A DNA stretch of 64,000 nucleotides from Prevotella pectinovora (GTDB lineage Bacteria; Bacteroidota; Bacteroidia; Bacteroidales; Bacteroidaceae): positions 124,001 to 188,000 of the forward strand of contig NZ_JXQI01000062.1 in NCBI RefSeq assembly GCF_000834015.1. Reading direction: 5' to 3'. The first letter of the stretch is position 1. Each line of letters starts with the position of its first letter. The position numbers were made by a program, and so were the translations under genes. This document shows, piece by piece, positions 46,406 to 54,856 of the stretch. The notes beneath the pieces were generated by a model that was not told the origin of the DNA, made no database searches, and worked only from the letters and a program-made list of their open reading frames with translations.

Positions 46406-47368
46406 ATGAAAAAGTTCAGTTTAATTCTCTTTGCTGCACTTACTACATTATTATCCGCATATGGTCAAGGTGCCAGAAACATCAAGATCAACGAGGTGAT
46501 GACGAGTAATAAAGCAAGTATCACAGATGAGTATGGAAGGCACAAGCCTTGGGTAGAGCTTTCAAACATCGCATACTCTTCCTACAACATCCGTGGCATG
46601 TATATCACTACGGACAGGAAAGTGTTGGACAAGTCGTTGACTGTTCCACAGAGGATTTCGATGATGAGCATTATTCCAAGTGGAGATGACCGCACTTTGC
46701 TTACCGCCAGGACTCATGTCGTGTTCTATCTTGATTCACATAGAGCCGAAGGTTCTTTCTATATCGGCGAGAAGGCTATGCCAAACGAGCCGATGTGGAT
46801 TGCCATCTATGACGGTAATGCTGTTGACCTGATTGATTCAGTCAGCGTACCTGCTCTGAAGGATGATTGCTCATTTGCCAGAGAAAAGGACGGCTCTGTG
46901 AAATGGGAAATCAAAAGCCCGGCAGAAGTGACTCCTGGTACGAACAACTTGTTGAAAGAAGGTGAATCAAAAGTGGCTAAACTGAAACGAGAAGATCCAT
47001 ACGGATTTGGCATTGCCATCCTGTCAATGGGAATCGTATTCTCTTGCCTTGCCTTGCTTTATGTTTTCTTCCGTGTTTTGGGTATATTCATGTCTCACAA
47101 GCAGACCATCAAGAAGGCAAAGAACATACAGCCTGTAAAGGCTGCCGTAGCTGCCGGAGGGCTGATCGCAGAGACTGGACACAAGACAAAAGTGATATTG
47201 AAGGACGGTCTGCAGTCGTCGGGTATTGATAAAGAGGTCTATATTGCCGTGATATCAATGGCTCTCAAGCAATATCTGGATGATGTGCATGACAATGAAA
47301 GCAATATCATTACCATCAAGCCGCATAGCACTATGTGGAATGCCCATATCGAAGAGAAACATTTTTAA
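46406..47368 (+). CDS. OadG-like decarboxylase gamma subunit with an N-terminal lamin-tail domain
   Basis: A 320-residue protein with a signal peptide (cut near SAYGQ), a lamin-tail-like extracytoplasmic domain (INEVMTSNKASITDEYGRHKPWVELSN, later AREKDGSVKWE), a single transmembrane helix near residue 200-222 (GFGIAILSMGIVFSCLALLYVFFRV) typical of OadG, and a cytoplasmic tail. OadG holds the sodium-pumping decarboxylase complex together at the membrane. Canonical OadG is about 80-100 residues, so the periplasmic domain is an addition. It is followed by the biotin carrier and the beta subunit. Confidence 0.82.
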   Translation: MKKFSLILFAALTTLLSAYGQGARNIKINEVMTSNKASITDEYGRHKPWVELSNIAYSSYNIRGMYITTDRKVLDKSLTVPQRISMMSIIPSGDDRTLLTARTHVVFYLDSHRAEGSFYIGEKAMPNEPMWIAIYDGNAVDLIDSVSVPALKDDCSFAREKDGSVKWEIKSPAEVTPGTNNLLKEGESKVAKLKREDPYGFGIAILSMGIVFSCLALLYVFFRVLGIFMSHKQTIKKAKNIQPVKAAVAAGGLIAETGHKTKVILKDGLQSSGIDKEVYIAVISMALKQYLDDVHDNESNIITIKPHSTMWNAHIEEKHF

Positions 47369-47401
47369 TGATTGTACAATTTAATAACAGCATAAAAAAT
47401 C

Positions 47402-47860
47402 ATGAACAAATATCAATATAAAGTACAAGGTGTAGATTACGATGTAGAAATCGTTGAAGTGGAAGGCAATATCGCAAAAGTCAAGGTCAATGGCATCGAG
47501 TTTGAGGTGGAGCTGAAAGAGCCTATCCATGCCTCGACAATGCCTAAGCATCCAATAGCTGTGAAGAAACCGGTTGCAAGTGTAGCACCTGCAGCAGCCG
47601 CTTCTCCGGCTCCGGCACCTGTTGCAGCCAAGCCGGCGGCAGGAGCCGGAACGAAGGTCGGAGCACCATTGCCAGGAACTATCACGGAAGTGAAGGTGAA
47701 AGTGGGTGACACCGTTAAAGCCGGTGATGCTGTCATCATTCTTGAGGCAATGAAGATGCAGAACAACATAGAGGCTGAGGTGTCTGGTACCGTTAGCTCT
47801 GTTCTCGTGAAAGAGGGCGATACCGTTATGGAAGGTGACGCTTTGATAACAATCGCCTGA
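47402..47860 (+). CDS. Biotin carboxyl carrier protein of the decarboxylase
   Basis: A 152-residue biotin carrier. The N-terminal part (YKVQGVDYDVEIVEVEGNIAKVKVNG) is linked by an Ala/Pro-rich stretch to a biotinyl domain with the EAMKMQNN motif, where the lysine (near residue 118) carries biotin. It shuttles the carboxyl group between the carboxyltransferase and the membrane-bound beta subunit. Thirty-three bases after the gamma gene and 49 before the beta gene, so one operon. Confidence 0.93.
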   Translation: MNKYQYKVQGVDYDVEIVEVEGNIAKVKVNGIEFEVELKEPIHASTMPKHPIAVKKPVASVAPAAAASPAPAPVAAKPAAGAGTKVGAPLPGTITEVKVKVGDTVKAGDAVIILEAMKMQNNIEAEVSGTVSSVLVKEGDTVMEGDALITIA

Positions 47861-47909
47861 TAAAGGTTCAAGATAGTTCGAGTTATTATAAAATATAGAA
47901 TAGAACATT

Positions 47910-49067
47910 ATGAACATTATAGATTTCATAGTTTCCAACTTTAATGAATTCCTTTCCTTTACTGGTTTTGCCAATGCCACAGTGGGAAACATCATCATGA
48001 TCGTTGTTGGAATCTTCTTCATCTGGTTGGCAATCAAGAAGGATTTCGAACCGTTGCTGTTGGTGCCTATAGGCTTAGGTATAGTTTTGGGTAACATACC
48101 TTTCCGTGCAGATGCCGGACTTGAGATAGGATTGTATGAAGACAACTCCGTACTCAACATATTCTATCAGGGCGTGCGTCAGGGATGGTATCCACCACTC
48201 GTGTTTTTGGGTATCGGAGCGATGACAGATTTCTCTGCACTTATCAGCAACCCTAAGCTTATCCTTATAGGTGCTGCTGCCCAGTTCGGAATCTTTGGAG
48301 CTTATATGATTGCCTTGGCTCTGGGCTTTGAACCCAACCAGGCTGCCGGCATAGCCATTATCGGAGGAGCAGATGGTCCTACGGCTATCTTCCTGTCTTC
48401 CAAGCTTAGTCCTAACCTGATGGGAGCAATCGCTGTATGTGCGTATTCATATATGGCGCTGGTTCCTGTTATCCAGCCTCCATTGATGCGTCTTCTCACC
48501 ACAAAGAAGGAAAGACTCATCCGTATGCAGCCTGCAAGAAGGGTAAGCCAGTTGGAAAGAATCATGTTCCCTATCATTGGATTGCTGCTCACTACTTTCA
48601 TTGTGCCGTCAGGTCTTCCGCTTCTCGGAATGCTCTTCTTCGGAAATCTTCTTAAAGAGTCTGGCAAGACCACACGATTGGCAAAGACTGCGGGAAGTGC
48701 GCTCAATGATGTCGTAGTTGTTCTCCTTGGTCTGACTGTAGGATGCTCTACACAGGCGAGTGAGTTCTTGACGATGAATACGGTATTCATATTCCTTCTT
48801 GGTGCTTTCGCATTCATCATTGCTTCATCTACGGGTATTCTTTTCGTGAAATTCATGAACATCTTCCTGCCAAGGCACAAGAAGATAAATCCGCTGATTG
48901 GTAATGCCGGAGTGAGTGCCGTTCCGATGTGTGCACGTATCTCAAACAACATGGGACTTGAATACGACCGCCATAATTTCCTTCTCATGCATGCCATGGG
49001 ACCGAATGTGGCAGGAGTGATTGGTTCTGCTGTAGCAGCAGGAGCATTGTTGGGATTCTTCTCATAA
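47910..49067 (+). CDS. oadB: Sodium-pumping decarboxylase beta subunit
   Basis: A 385-residue polytopic membrane protein that decarboxylates carboxybiotin and exports sodium ions. It has the family sequences GIGAMTDFSALISNPKLILIG, GGADGPTAIF and NAGVSAVPMCARISN with the conserved polar residues of the ion path. The carboxyltransferase alpha subunit is not in this operon or window; given mutAB, methylmalonyl-CoA is the likely substrate, but oxaloacetate or glutaconyl-CoA cannot be excluded. Ends at the 49109-49135 hairpin. Confidence 0.94.
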   Translation: MNIIDFIVSNFNEFLSFTGFANATVGNIIMIVVGIFFIWLAIKKDFEPLLLVPIGLGIVLGNIPFRADAGLEIGLYEDNSVLNIFYQGVRQGWYPPLVFLGIGAMTDFSALISNPKLILIGAAAQFGIFGAYMIALALGFEPNQAAGIAIIGGADGPTAIFLSSKLSPNLMGAIAVCAYSYMALVPVIQPPLMRLLTTKKERLIRMQPARRVSQLERIMFPIIGLLLTTFIVPSGLPLLGMLFFGNLLKESGKTTRLAKTAGSALNDVVVVLLGLTVGCSTQASEFLTMNTVFIFLLGAFAFIIASSTGILFVKFMNIFLPRHKKINPLIGNAGVSAVPMCARISNNMGLEYDRHNFLLMHAMGPNVAGVIGSAVAAGALLGFFS

Positions 49068-49108
49068 AGCTGACCTGACAGCAGAATCTGCTATGGCAAA
49101 TAAATAAT

Positions 49109-49135
49109 AGCAGGAGATAACGACTATCTCCTGCT
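49109..49135 (+). terminator. Terminator of the decarboxylase operon
   Basis: AGCAGGAGATA (49109-49119) and TATCTCCTGCT (49125-49135) are a perfect 11-base stem with a 5-base loop, followed by TGTTGTTTTC. It is 42 bases after the beta-subunit stop. Confidence 0.85.
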
Positions 49136-49146
49136 TGTTGTTTTCA

Positions 49147-49258
49147 TATGTTACAATCCTTATGTGTCATGCTACAATCCATTATCGTCATGCAATTATC
49201 CATATGTTGTCATGCAATTTTATAGCATCATGCATAATTTAATCAATGTACAATTATT
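49147..49258 (+). promoter_or_regulatory. Array of five or six phased 13-base repeats upstream of the LuxR-type gene
   Basis: Related units of the type CATGCTACAATCC begin at 49147, 49168, 49189, 49211 and 49229, with a weaker sixth near 49245. The first four are 21, 21 and 22 bases apart, two helical turns, so sites would face the same side of DNA. Located just before the start codon at 49275, they may be operator sites for the regulator itself. Confidence 0.65.
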
Positions 49259-49274
49259 AGTTCAACACGTTTAA

Positions 49275-49907
49275 TTGATGAATACAGCACATTCCACACT
49301 ACCACAGCAGCCACAGGTCGCAATCATTGATTCAAACACTTTTGCGGCAATTGGATTGAGATCATTATTGAAGGACATAATGCCAGAAATTACTGTTGAT
49401 TGTTTCCGCTCGTTTTCTGAATTGGAAACAAATGACATGCAATTGTACTATCACTTCTTCGTGACCGAACACATATTGTTCACAAACCTGCAGTTCTTCA
49501 GAGATAACAAGAAAAAGACTATTGTGTTGACATCCACCAATGAACCAAGTCTGGTAGTGGAAAAATTCCACAGCGTTAACGTGAATGTATCAGAAAGTGA
49601 ACTCGTAAAATCTCTGCTTCATCTTGAACAGAGTGCACATGCACATGGCAACAAGTTTCCTGAACACACCGCAAAAGAAATGTCAAAGGGTTTGTCTCCA
49701 AGGGAAATAGAGGTCCTGACTCATATTGTGCGTGGGTATATCAACAAGGAAATCGCTGACAAGCTGTGCATCAGCCTGTCTACTGTAATTACCCACAGAA
49801 AGAACATCACGGAAAAGCTGAAGCGCAAAAGTGTGGGCGCACTCACGGTTTATGCAGTAATGCAAGGATACATCGATATTGAGGAAATCGACAAATTGTC
49901 TGATTAA
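49275..49907 (+). CDS. LuxR-type transcription regulator with a degenerate receiver domain
   Basis: A 210-residue protein. Residues about 14-120 resemble a response-regulator receiver (VAIIDSNTFAAIGLRSLL) but the usual phosphoacceptor aspartate on strand 3 is missing (LYYHFFVTEH where an aspartate is expected) and the lysine on strand 5 is not evident. The C-terminal LuxR/GerE helix-turn-helix (LSPREIEVLTHIVRGYINKEIADKLCISLSTV, then HRKNITEKL) is complete. It is probably not controlled by phosphorylation. No kinase gene is nearby. Convergent with uvrB; the phased repeats upstream suggest autoregulation. Confidence 0.85.
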   Translation: MMNTAHSTLPQQPQVAIIDSNTFAAIGLRSLLKDIMPEITVDCFRSFSELETNDMQLYYHFFVTEHILFTNLQFFRDNKKKTIVLTSTNEPSLVVEKFHSVNVNVSESELVKSLLHLEQSAHAHGNKFPEHTAKEMSKGLSPREIEVLTHIVRGYINKEIADKLCISLSTVITHRKNITEKLKRKSVGALTVYAVMQGYIDIEEIDKLSD

Positions 49908-49923
49908 GCGCCAATATGATGGT

Positions 49924-51978
49924 TTATCGCTTCTCATCCAATAATTTCTCCATGCGCAATATCTCATCTCTGTATTGCGCAGCCTGAATGAAGTCAAGAT
50001 TCTTTGCAGCCTTCTTCATCAATTCCGTAGTGTCGGCAATGCTTGTCTCGATTTCAGCCTTGCTCATCTTCATCATTATAGGATCAGCTGCAAATGCCAA
50101 CGAATCTTTTTCAACGTATGGAGCGTACGTGGTGGTCTTGTGTCCAACCTTTGTTTCCATTTCATTAGAGCCATTGCGTTGGACTCCCAGGGCGCTTGTC
50201 TTGATTTCCTTCTCGATTTTCTTTGGCGTGAGATGATGTTCCTTGTTATACGCCATTTGTTTCATTCTGCGACGTTCCGTCTCGTCGATTGTCAATTGCA
50301 TGCTTTCTGTGATGGTGTCAGCATACATGATGACTTTGCCATTAACATTTCGTGCAGCACGACCCGCAGTCTGTGTCAACGAGCGATGAGAACGCAGAAA
50401 CCCTTCTTTGTCAGCATCGAGAATGGCAACCAATGACACTTCCGGCAGATCAAGTCCTTCGCGCAAAAGGTTCACACCAACCAGGACATCGAAGAGACCG
50501 GCCCGCAAATCATTCATTATCTTCACACGGTCAAGAGTTGCCACGTCGCTATGTATATAATTTGCCCTCACTTCATGGTTCAAAAGATATTCAGTCAGCT
50601 CTTCCGCCATACGCTTTGTCAGAGTGGTCACCAGCACACGCTCATCTTTTTCGCAACGCATCAGTATTTCGTTCATCAGGTCGTCAATCTGATTCTCGCT
50701 TGGCCTCACTTCAATCTCCGGATCCAACAGTCCTGTAGGGCGTATCACCTGTTCCACTACGACACCTTCTGCTTCCTGCAGTTCAAAGTCTGCGGGAGTG
50801 GCAGATACGTAAATCACCTGATTTGTCATTTCTTGAAATTCCTCAAACTTCAGAGGACGGTTGTCGAATGCGGCAGGTAGTCTGAAGCCAAACTCCACGA
50901 GATTCTGCTTGCGTGCCCTGTCGCCACCATACATTGCTCTTATTTGAGGCACGCTGACGTGGCTTTCGTCAATGACCATGAGATAATCTTTAGGGAAGAA
51001 GTCCAAAAGACAATAAGGCTTGTCACCTGCCGAGCGTCCGTCAAAATACCTTGAATAATTCTCTATTCCAGAACAATGTCCAAGCTCTTTTATCATCTCA
51101 ATATCATATTCTACACGCTCTTTAATTCTCTGTGCCTTAATGTTGTCGCCAATTTCGTTAAAGAATTCAATGCGTTCGTCAAGATCTTTGGATATTTCGC
51201 TGATGGCTTCCTGTGTCTGTTCCTTTGAAGTAATGAACAGATTGGCTGGATAAATCTGATACTCGTTGAATGATGCAAGTTTGTGGAACGTTACAGAGTC
51301 AACTTCCTCGATGGAATCGATTTCGTCATCCCAGAACGTAACGCGCAACACGTTGTCGCTATATGCCATGAATATGTCCACTGTGTCGCCTTTAACCCTG
51401 AAATTGCCACGCTGCAGCTCCAAGTCGTTCCTCACATAAAGCGAGTCTACAAGACGGCGAAGGAACATGTTGCGCGAAAGAACCTGTCCTCGTTTGACCG
51501 TTATCACGCTTTGCGCCATGGCAGCAGGACCACCCATACCGTAAATGCATGAAACGGAAGACACTACAATGACATCCTTTCTTCCAGAGAGCAACGCAGA
51601 CACGGCAGACAGCCTCAGCTTGTCTATCTCTTCATTGATGGCAAGGTCTTTCTCTATATATGTATCTGTCTGCGGAAGATATGCTTCTGGCTGGTAATAA
51701 TCATAATATGAAACATAATATTCCACGGCATTTTCCGGGAAGAATCCTTTCATCTCTTCATACAACTGTGCAGCCAATGTCTTGTTATGGCTAAGCACAA
51801 GAGTAGGGCGGTTCACGTTGGCAATTACGTTTGCTACTGTAAATGTCTTACCTGAACCCGTTACGCCAAGCAGCACCTGTGCCTTGTCTCCATTATTCAA
51901 TCCGTCGGTGAGCTGGCGGATTGCTTCAGGCTGGTCACCAGTTGGCTGGTATTTAGAAGTGAGAGTGAATTTATCCAT
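49924..51978 (-). CDS. uvrB: Excinuclease ABC subunit B
   Basis: DNA damage verification helicase of nucleotide excision repair. The 684-residue protein shows the P-loop LLGVTGSGKTFTVANVI near residue 36, the beta-hairpin tyrosines (VEYYVSYYDYYQPEAYLP near residue 85), DESHVSVPQIRAMY, the helicase motifs (LVTTLTKRMAEELTEYL, VGVNLLREGLDLPE, QTAGRAARN) and a C-terminal UVR motif (FIQAAQYRDEILRMEKLL) that binds UvrC. It has its own promoter (52044-52074, minus). Confidence 0.98.
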   Translation of the reverse strand: MDKFTLTSKYQPTGDQPEAIRQLTDGLNNGDKAQVLLGVTGSGKTFTVANVIANVNRPTLVLSHNKTLAAQLYEEMKGFFPENAVEYYVSYYDYYQPEAYLPQTDTYIEKDLAINEEIDKLRLSAVSALLSGRKDVIVVSSVSCIYGMGGPAAMAQSVITVKRGQVLSRNMFLRRLVDSLYVRNDLELQRGNFRVKGDTVDIFMAYSDNVLRVTFWDDEIDSIEEVDSVTFHKLASFNEYQIYPANLFITSKEQTQEAISEISKDLDERIEFFNEIGDNIKAQRIKERVEYDIEMIKELGHCSGIENYSRYFDGRSAGDKPYCLLDFFPKDYLMVIDESHVSVPQIRAMYGGDRARKQNLVEFGFRLPAAFDNRPLKFEEFQEMTNQVIYVSATPADFELQEAEGVVVEQVIRPTGLLDPEIEVRPSENQIDDLMNEILMRCEKDERVLVTTLTKRMAEELTEYLLNHEVRANYIHSDVATLDRVKIMNDLRAGLFDVLVGVNLLREGLDLPEVSLVAILDADKEGFLRSHRSLTQTAGRAARNVNGKVIMYADTITESMQLTIDETERRRMKQMAYNKEHHLTPKKIEKEIKTSALGVQRNGSNEMETKVGHKTTTYAPYVEKDSLAFAADPIMMKMSKAEIETSIADTTELMKKAAKNLDFIQAAQYRDEILRMEKLLDEKR

Positions 51979-52043
51979 CGTTTAATGATTCTTCCTTATG
52001 TTGTTAAGCATGACTTCAAAAGGCGAAGAACATGTCCGAATTG

Positions 52044-52074
52044 CAAAAGTACTCATTTTATCATAAGCCACAAA
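52044..52074 (-). promoter_or_regulatory. Promoter of uvrB
   Basis: On the minus strand TTTG (52071-52074) and TACTTTTG (52044-52051) are 19 bases apart, the consensus spacing, about 65 bases before the start codon. No SOS-box-like sequence was recognised beside it. Confidence 0.75.
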
Positions 52075-52388
52075 GGAGATGGAGAATTAACTTTTTGGGA
52101 ATATCAAGGAAAAGCCGTATTCGCAGTTGCAACTTGCCGCTTCCATAGTTGTATTCCTATAGTTCTTGCCCTGTAGACAAGCGTTTTCTTATACGTAATA
52201 CTGTTGATTGTAAATGTCCTCATTGCATTGCGGTTTATTCGTGTCTGGGTTAAAAGCCAAACAAAATCCACTCTCCTAAAAAACAAAATACAAGCAAGCC
52301 CTAATCGCCGTTTTGTGTTTAAGGAATTGTAAAAAATCGAATAAACGGCTAAAAATGCGGATATTTCAGGTAAATCGAAAGCTAATAT

Positions 52389-52419
52389 TTTGAAGTATAA
52401 ATTATTATGTGTATTTTTG
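52389..52419 (+). promoter_or_regulatory. Promoter of the bamD operon
   Basis: TTTG (52389-52392) and TATTTTTG (52412-52419) are 19 bases apart, 22 bases before bamD. The rest of the 51979-52441 gap holds the uvrB promoter and a short sequence near 52254-52277 that recurs at 32424-32447; no gene is supported there. Confidence 0.75.
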
Positions 52420-52441
52420 CAACTCGAATTAATTTGCTTAT

Positions 52442-53266
52442 ATGAAAAAGATAATCGTCGTAATGGCCGGAGCGATGCTCCTTTTCACGAGTTGCGTGAA
52501 CCAATTCAACCAGATATATAAGTCGACAGACAACGATTTGAAATACGAGTATGCCAAGGAGTGCTATGCTCGTGGCAAATATGTCAAGGCCACGACACTT
52601 CTGCGGGAGCTTGTGACAATACAGAAGGGTACAGACAATGCTGAGGAGTCTCTCTTCATGTTGGCAATGGCTGAGTTCAAGGACAAAGACTATGAAACCG
52701 CTGCTGAATATTTCAAGAAGTATTACAAGTCGTATCCTAAGGGCATGTATGCAGAACTTGCTTCTTACTACATCGGCGAAAGTCTGTATATGTGCACTCC
52801 GGAACCTCGTCTTGACCAGTCTCAGACGGTGTCAGCCATATCGGCCTTTCAGGATTATATGGATTTGTTTCAGGATGCCAGGATGAAAGACAAAGCGCAG
52901 GCCAGACTCTTCCAGTTGCAGGATAAGTTGGTAAAGAAAGAATTATATTCCGCACAGCTGTATTATAATCTCGGAACATATTTCGGCAACTGCACTAACG
53001 GAGGCAGCAATTATCAGGCATGTATCATCACAGCGCAGAATGCGCTGAACGACTATCCGTACAGCGAACTGAGAGAAGACTTCGCGTTGCTTATCGTTAA
53101 GAGTAAGTTCGAGTTGGCAGAACAGAGCGTAGAGTCAAAACGCATCGACCGCTATAGAGACGCAGAGGATGAATGCTATGGATTCATTAACGAATATCCA
53201 GACTCCAAGAGCCGCAGCCTGGCTGAGAAATACATCAATATCTGCAAGAAATACGTTAAAGACTAA
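52442..53266 (+). CDS. bamD: Outer-membrane protein assembly factor BamD
   Basis: Lipoprotein of the BAM complex that inserts beta-barrel proteins into the outer membrane. The 274-residue protein has a lipoprotein signal (lipobox FTSC, near residue 18) and TPR-type helical repeats (EYAKECYARGKYVKATTLLRELV, ESLFMLAMAEFKDKDYETAAEYFKKY, DKAQARLFQLQDKLVKKE) along its length. It is first in the run bamD-omega-DUF4293, a gene order common in Bacteroidota. Confidence 0.94.
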   Translation: MKKIIVVMAGAMLLFTSCVNQFNQIYKSTDNDLKYEYAKECYARGKYVKATTLLRELVTIQKGTDNAEESLFMLAMAEFKDKDYETAAEYFKKYYKSYPKGMYAELASYYIGESLYMCTPEPRLDQSQTVSAISAFQDYMDLFQDARMKDKAQARLFQLQDKLVKKELYSAQLYYNLGTYFGNCTNGGSNYQACIITAQNALNDYPYSELREDFALLIVKSKFELAEQSVESKRIDRYRDAEDECYGFINEYPDSKSRSLAEKYINICKKYVKD

Positions 53267-53349
53267 CAATCGGTACGGCCTCCATTTCGAGCAAGTGGTC
53301 TTGCCATCTTGAGAATAAAAACAGAAAACAATAATAATAATTTTAAAGA

Positions 53350-53676
53350 ATGGATTACAAAAAGTCAAAAGCACCGGTAAATACCGTTACGCGCAATATT
53401 ATGGATCTTTGCGATGAGACCGATAATATTTACGAGAGTGTAGCCATCATCGGCAAACGTGCCAACCAGATTTCAATTGAGATCAAGCAGGATCTCAGCA
53501 AGAAGCTGGCAGAGTTTGCTTCCTACAATGACAGCCTTGAGGAAGTATTCGAGAACCGTGAGCAGATAGAGATTTCCCGTTACTACGAGAAACTTCCAAA
53601 GCCAACATTGCTTGCTACCCAGGAATTCGTTGAGGGAAAGATTTATTGGCGCGACCCATCAAAAGACAACAACTAA
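53350..53676 (+). CDS. rpoZ: RNA polymerase omega-type subunit (Rpb6 family)
   Basis: A 108-residue omega-family protein. It starts with YKKSKAPVNTVTRNIMDLCDETDNIYESVAIIGKRANQIS, matching the omega/Rpb6 fold that supports folding of the beta' subunit, and ends with a short Bacteroidota-type extension. It lies 83 bases after bamD and 2 bases before the DUF4293 gene. Confidence 0.88.
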   Translation: MDYKKSKAPVNTVTRNIMDLCDETDNIYESVAIIGKRANQISIEIKQDLSKKLAEFASYNDSLEEVFENREQIEISRYYEKLPKPTLLATQEFVEGKIYWRDPSKDNN

Positions 53677-53678
53677 AT

Positions 53679-54137
53679 ATGATACAGCGCAAACAGTCCG
53701 TTTTCCTCTTGGTAGCGGCTATTCTGACGATTGTATGCTTGTGTCTTCCCATAGGAGTATTTCATCCCAAGAATCTTGGAGTGGATACGGCAATGTATAA
53801 TCTGTGGATTCAATACGGCAACGGAAGCGTAAGCTATACTGTATGTCCTCTCTTCTGCATATTGCTCCTGGCTACTGTTACAAGCTTCTTCACTATATTC
53901 AAGTTTAACAACAGAAAATTGCAGATAAAGCTTTGCGGATGGAACAATTTGCTCATAGTCGTATGGTATATAGCTTATGCTGTTTTCGCATGGATGTTCA
54001 AAGGGGAGTTGGATGCAGACTTCAAAATCGGTTTTGTATCAGTACTGCCATTGGTTTCAATGATATTGATATTCATGGCCCGCAAAGCCATAAAGGCAGA
54101 CGAGGCTCTTATCCGTGCAGCCGACAGAATAAGATGA
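53679..54137 (+). CDS. DUF4293-like integral membrane protein
   Basis: The start at 53679 (MIQRKQSVFLLVAAIL) is chosen over the in-frame ATG at 53646, which would lie inside the omega gene. The 152-residue product has four hydrophobic helices separated by short loops (LVAAILTIVCLCLPIGV, LFCILLLATVTSFF, NLLIVVWYIAYAVFAWMF, IGFVSVLPLVSMILIF) and a charged C-terminus. Function unknown; the position after omega is conserved in Bacteroidota and suggests the DUF4293 family. Confidence 0.8.
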   Translation: MIQRKQSVFLLVAAILTIVCLCLPIGVFHPKNLGVDTAMYNLWIQYGNGSVSYTVCPLFCILLLATVTSFFTIFKFNNRKLQIKLCGWNNLLIVVWYIAYAVFAWMFKGELDADFKIGFVSVLPLVSMILIFMARKAIKADEALIRAADRIR

Positions 54138-54222
54138 AAATCTTATATAATGACATGGAATGATGTTAGCGGTCTGTCTGCTGTAAGCAAGAATTATCAT
54201 TCCTGTCAAGTAAAATATAGTT

Positions 54223-54265
54223 AAAGGGAGTCATATCAATATTTTTCTTTGATATGGCTCCCTTT
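54223..54265. terminator. Two-way terminator between DUF4293 gene and cinA
   Basis: AAAGGGAGTCATATCAA (54223-54239) pairs with TTGATATGGCTCCCTTT (54249-54265) with one mismatch and a 9-base loop. It ends the plus-strand bamD run and the minus-strand run ending in cinA. Confidence 0.85.
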
Positions 54266-54297
54266 ATGTTTGTATGACTTTGATGATAGTTTCTTAA

Positions 54298-54840
54298 TCA
54301 TTCCACAACTCCAAATGTCGGAGTCGGTTCGCCGTCATCATCGCTTTTTTCGCTTCGGTCGAGCAGATATTGCAGAAACATCTGAAGAGCCTTTGTCGTG
54401 GCATTTGCAAGATTTATGTCTCTGCCGAAGTCGTCTTCCAGCTTCATTGTCACGATATCATCCTTGTTGCCGCAGGCAAGCCAGATCGTACCCACCGGAA
54501 TATCGCCCGTGCCTCCGCCAGGACCGGCAAAACCGGTTGCCGAAATGGCATAGTCAACATCAAGAACCTTTATGGCGCCTTTCACCATCTCTATCGCTAC
54601 ATCCTCGCATACGGCAGTCTTCTCTTCCAGAAGATTGTGGCTGATGCCGAGGATTCTCTCCTTTATCTCATTGGTATAGGAAACGATCCCCCCCTTGAAA
54701 TAATTGGAAGCACCTGGCATGGCGATGATAGACTCTGCGATACGTCCGCCGGTGCAACTCTCAGCAGTACCGAGGGTTTTGCCGTTTTCCCATATCAGTT
54801 GGCTGATCTCTCTACTAAGTATTTTGTTTTCGAAACCCAT
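54298..54840 (-). CDS. pncC: CinA-family nicotinamide-nucleotide amidase (PncC)
   Basis: A 180-residue stand-alone CinA C-terminal domain. Family sequence includes TLGTAESCTGGRIAESI near residue 25, GIVSYTNEIKERILGIS, and ATGFAGPGGGTGDIPVGTIWLA. It removes the amide of NMN to recycle it into NAD. It follows tsaD by 16 bases and is the last gene of the minus-strand run that also includes map. Confidence 0.9.
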   Translation of the reverse strand: MGFENKILSREISQLIWENGKTLGTAESCTGGRIAESIIAMPGASNYFKGGIVSYTNEIKERILGISHNLLEEKTAVCEDVAIEMVKGAIKVLDVDYAISATGFAGPGGGTGDIPVGTIWLACGNKDDIVTMKLEDDFGRDINLANATTKALQMFLQYLLDRSEKSDDDGEPTPTFGVVE

Positions 54841-54856
54841 TGTGTTTGATTTTGTT

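Noticed and set aside
51985..52176. Small plus-strand frame with a CPNCKS motif
   Set aside because: It lies over the uvrB promoter on the other strand, with no other zinc-ribbon cysteines in place and no promoter of its own.
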